Part shown: positions 22,116-24,318 of the stretch, piece by piece
How the letters are laid out: every line of letters begins with the position of its first letter
How positions within the stretch are numbered: the first letter of the stretch is position 1
Virus record (IMG/VR): IMGVR_UViG_3300042288_000193
Location: 1-24,318 of that record
DNA: 24,318 nucleotides
Source: a virus
Strand: one strand, 5' to 3'
Position numbers and translations under genes: made by a program
The notes under the pieces: model-generated
What the model saw: the letters and a program-made list of their open reading frames with translations, nothing else
Database searches by the model: none
What the model was told of the DNA's origin: nothing

Positions 22116-24114
22116 TGCCGGACGCATTCAGGACCACCATTCCCTTGTCCCGCAGGCTGGCGTAGGCCCGCAGGTAGGCCTTCCTGGCCGTGTCCTGGTT
22201 GTACTGCTTGCCACCAGCCACGGCCTCAGCGCCCAGCCGGTTGTAGAAGGCAAACCGCAGGTCACGGTCAAGGATCTGCCCGCCGGCTTGGGTCAGCAGG
22301 TGCATGACCAACTGCTCATGCCCGGCCAGCTTGGCCATGCCGTTGGCCATGATCTGGGCACCCATGTCGTGGTGCTCGCTGACCAGTGACGACAGCTCCT
22401 CGCCGTCCTCGTCGTGGCCCAGCACGACGCGGTTGAGCCGGAACGTCAGGTTGGCCAGGCGGTCGCCGTCCTTCTGCTTGATCACGTCCAGGCGCGCCAT
22501 CTGGGCCGTGCCCTCGGGCTTGTAGACGCCGACCAAGAAGTCGACGTTGGCGGTGATGGCGCTCGAGCCCCGCGGGCGCTCGCTGGCTGCGTGCCCTGAG
22601 TGGTGGATCACGACGACGGTGCAGTCGAACCTTGCCCGGATCTTGGCGTTGATCAGGCGCAGGTAGGCACTGATGTCGGTGGCGCTGTTCTCGTCGCCCT
22701 CAAAGGTCTGGCTGAGGGTGTCGATGTAGACCAGGCGCGCCGGCGTGGGCAGCTGCTCGAGCGCTGATGCCAAGGCGTCAACGTGCTGGTCAATGCTCAA
22801 CACCATCGGCGTGATGCAGACGTGGAAATCAGGCGTCAGCGGCTTGCCGTGGTGCTGATGCCAGGCCTGCACGCGGCGGTAGATACCGGCGCCACCCTCA
22901 GCGGCCAGGTAGACCACCCGGCCCTGCTTGGTGCGCTTGCCCATCCACTGCATGCCGTGGGCCACGTGCAGCCCGTGGTCCAGCGCCACGAAGGACTTGT
23001 AGGTGCCCGAGGCGCCGAAGAACATGCCCAGGCTGTTGTCCGGGATCATGTGCTTGACCTGCCACTTGACCTGGCCCGCCTTGGCCTGCAGCTGGTCCAG
23101 CGTCATCAGCAGGGCGCTGGTGTCGTCTTGGCCATCCTCGCGCTTGGGCAGGCCCAAGCTGACGCTGATGTTGACCCGGCGCTCCTCCGGCGCGAACTTC
23201 TCGGCACTGCGCACCGCCCGCTCGATCTCGTCGTACCGCGACTGCCAGCGCCGGATCTCCTCCTCGGGCCCCGTGGGCTTGACCTGGTGCATTAGGTCGC
23301 GCAGGAATTCGACCGCGGCGCCTGGGAACATGCCGTTGGACACGAGCGAAGCGGCCAGGCGCGTGATCGACTCGTGATAGACCCGCTCGCCCACTGGCGC
23401 AGTCAGCCCCGCGATCATCTCGCCGGCGTGCACGCCCTGCCCTGGCGTTGATGCAGATTTCGTTGTCTGAGCATCAGACGCCGCGCGCAGGTTGTCCAAG
23501 TCGATCCCGATCGCGTGGCATGCATCCTCGAGGGACCAGCGCACGCTCGGGCGCCAGGTGTCCAGCTGCACCGCCCACTCGCCGGCAGCCCGCGGCTTGG
23601 TGTTCTGCCCGACTGGCAGCCGGACATAACGCACCGCGTTATTACCGCTGCGGTCGGCCTTGATAAACCCCCGCGTGGCCAATGCCTGCATAAGTAGGTC
23701 TACCAACTGCCTATTCCGGGCATCGGGATCATCTAGGTCTATCAGGATGCCGACCTGGAACTTGCCCGGACTGGTCTGGATCGCGTAGCTGTACCCCTGC
23801 AGATCCTGCAGCTGCACGTCGTCCAGCACCAGCACCGCAAGCCGAACGAATGAATCCTTGCGTCTGACGATCTCGCCATATTCAGTGGCCTTGAGAACGG
23901 CAGTGCAGAAATACGTGTTGTCTTGCCCGCTGCGATCAATGAGAGCCGCCTGCTGCGGCGTCCCTTTGTAGAGTCGCCCGGCCCATACGGCCGGCGGTGC
24001 GTTGCTGGGGTCTGCGCGAAATGTGCACACCCAGCCGTGCGTGCCCTGCGCGAACTCGCCGTAGATCTCGGCCAGGAAGTCGCTGTTGGTCATGGTTGGT
24101 GTCCCGACAACCAT
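22045..24114 (-). CDS. Primase-helicase: RepB-type primase domain fused to RepA/DnaB-like ATPase (689 aa)
   Basis: ATG 24114 has GAGG seven bases upstream and starts two bases after the regulator's stop. The N-terminal ~210 residues resemble the RepB-type (archaeo-eukaryotic primase) domain of phages and plasmids: NTYFCTAVLKA (66-76), LAVLVLDDVQL (92-102, acidic pair D98-D99), IQTSPGKFQVGILIDL (112-127) and NNAVRYVRLPVGQNTKP (158-174). The ATPase domain has Walker A GASGTYKS (367-374), VVYLAAEGGAGIYRR (400-414), Walker B LVYIDT (461-466) and VVIHHSGH (501-508), as in RepA/RecA-like hexameric helicases. The C-terminus (595-672) looks like a winged helix. It likely unwinds and primes at an origin. 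The last ~15 codons (GHQAGHDRDM) are shaped by the TGTCCCG repeats. Confidence 0.87.
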   Translation of the reverse strand: MVVGTPTMTNSDFLAEIYGEFAQGTHGWVCTFRADPSNAPPAVWAGRLYKGTPQQAALIDRSGQDNTYFCTAVLKATEYGEIVRRKDSFVRLAVLVLDDVQLQDLQGYSYAIQTSPGKFQVGILIDLDDPDARNRQLVDLLMQALATRGFIKADRSGNNAVRYVRLPVGQNTKPRAAGEWAVQLDTWRPSVRWSLEDACHAIGIDLDNLRAASDAQTTKSASTPGQGVHAGEMIAGLTAPVGERVYHESITRLAASLVSNGMFPGAAVEFLRDLMHQVKPTGPEEEIRRWQSRYDEIERAVRSAEKFAPEERRVNISVSLGLPKREDGQDDTSALLMTLDQLQAKAGQVKWQVKHMIPDNSLGMFFGASGTYKSFVALDHGLHVAHGMQWMGKRTKQGRVVYLAAEGGAGIYRRVQAWHQHHGKPLTPDFHVCITPMVLSIDQHVDALASALEQLPTPARLVYIDTLSQTFEGDENSATDISAYLRLINAKIRARFDCTVVVIHHSGHAASERPRGSSAITANVDFLVGVYKPEGTAQMARLDVIKQKDGDRLANLTFRLNRVVLGHDEDGEELSSLVSEHHDMGAQIMANGMAKLAGHEQLVMHLLTQAGGQILDRDLRFAFYNRLGAEAVAGGKQYNQDTARKAYLRAYASLRDKGMVVLNASGIVTSCLEDETRAGHQAGHDRDMA

Positions 24115-24116
24115 GG

Positions 24117-24318
24117 CTACACCTCAACGGCCACCAGCTCCTCGATCTTGATGCGCACTTTCTTGTCGCGCGCAATCTTCATCAGCTCCGGCCAGTGCCG
24201 CTGCGGGATCTGGCCCCCAGTGCCCTCGGGCCGCGGCTGGCACCAGCGGCTGAGGGTGCTCTTGTCCAGGTTCAAGCGCTCGGCGACCTCGGTCTTGCCG
24301 CCCAAGCGCTGGATGACC
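24117..24318 (-). CDS. Helix-turn-helix DNA-binding regulator, partial (N-terminus beyond right edge)
   Basis: The frame is open to the right edge, so the true start lies outside. A TTG at 24305 is unlikely to be the start because the preceding codons read VIQRL and complete the usual VIQRLGGKTEVAERLNLDKS helix-turn-helix opening. The second helix STLSRWCQP is the recognition helix. It is followed by GQIPQRHWPELMKIARDKKV (about 36-55), which matches the C-terminal part of small Cro/YdaS-like phage repressor relatives. The visible part is 66 residues. It probably controls the early region and may bind the palindrome or repeats at 21954-22115. It is transcribed with the primase-helicase; only two bases separate them. 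Confidence 0.8.
   Translation of the reverse strand, partial: VIQRLGGKTEVAERLNLDKSTLSRWCQPRPEGTGGQIPQRHWPELMKIARDKKVRIKIEELVAVEV

Noticed and set aside
24117-24305. TTG start at 24305 for the regulator
   Set aside because: Codons upstream (VIQRL) continue the expected helix-turn-helix sequence to the window edge, so the gene is partial instead.
1-24318. tRNA genes, CRISPR arrays, insertion sequences or defence systems
   Set aside because: No cloverleaf, regular spacer-repeat array, transposase or defence-gene motif was seen; almost all DNA is taken up by phage genes.

Overview
This window reads as the structural and packaging half of a tailed, podovirus-like bacteriophage or prophage. Nearly everything lies on the minus strand, so transcription runs from the right edge (24318) to the left edge (1). 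Most of the DNA is GC-rich (by eye roughly 60-65%), which fits a Proteobacterial host, perhaps Burkholderiales; that host guess is weak. No integrase, lysis gene, tRNA, CRISPR array or insertion sequence is visible, and no stretch over 300 bases lacks a gene.

Reading in the direction of transcription. (a) 24318-21635, replication and control: a partial helix-turn-helix regulator, a 689-residue primase-helicase, a dense cluster of TGTCCCG/CGGGACA repeats around a 16-bp perfect palindrome (candidate origin or operator array, 21954-22115), and a small unknown gene. (b) 21619-17024, packaging: a likely small terminase, a GC-rich hairpin region, a DUF3310 protein, large terminase, portal, and a small helical DUF5856/Dps-like protein. 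(c) 17016-12770, head: a 463-residue unknown protein, a small phage protein, the scaffold and the major capsid protein. One small plus-strand gene (15443-15646) interrupts the otherwise one-way array. (d) 12755-12704: a rho-independent terminator directly after the capsid gene, whose stem competes with a second perfect stem, giving an attenuator-like layout. (e) 12686-8263, connector and tail: a 66-residue protein, a coiled-coil head protein, a gp4/gp11-like adaptor, a P22 gp10-like hub, a protein with 40-residue repeats and a GNAT-like acetyltransferase. (f) 8297-3460: four internal virion or DNA-ejection candidates, one with 18-residue helical repeats and a C-terminal S74 chaperone domain. 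(g) 3447-1: an 874-residue tail fibre ending in an S74 chaperone, then a second fibre-like gene running off the left edge whose distal half is markedly AT-richer.

Most genes abut or overlap by 1-4 bases (TGATG, GTGA, TAATG), so the late region is probably one or a few long translationally coupled messages. The most interesting items are the helically phased repeat cluster beside the primase-helicase, the competing hairpins after the capsid gene, the lone plus-strand gene, and the low-GC fibre tip. Family names come from recognising sequence motifs by eye; no database search was run.
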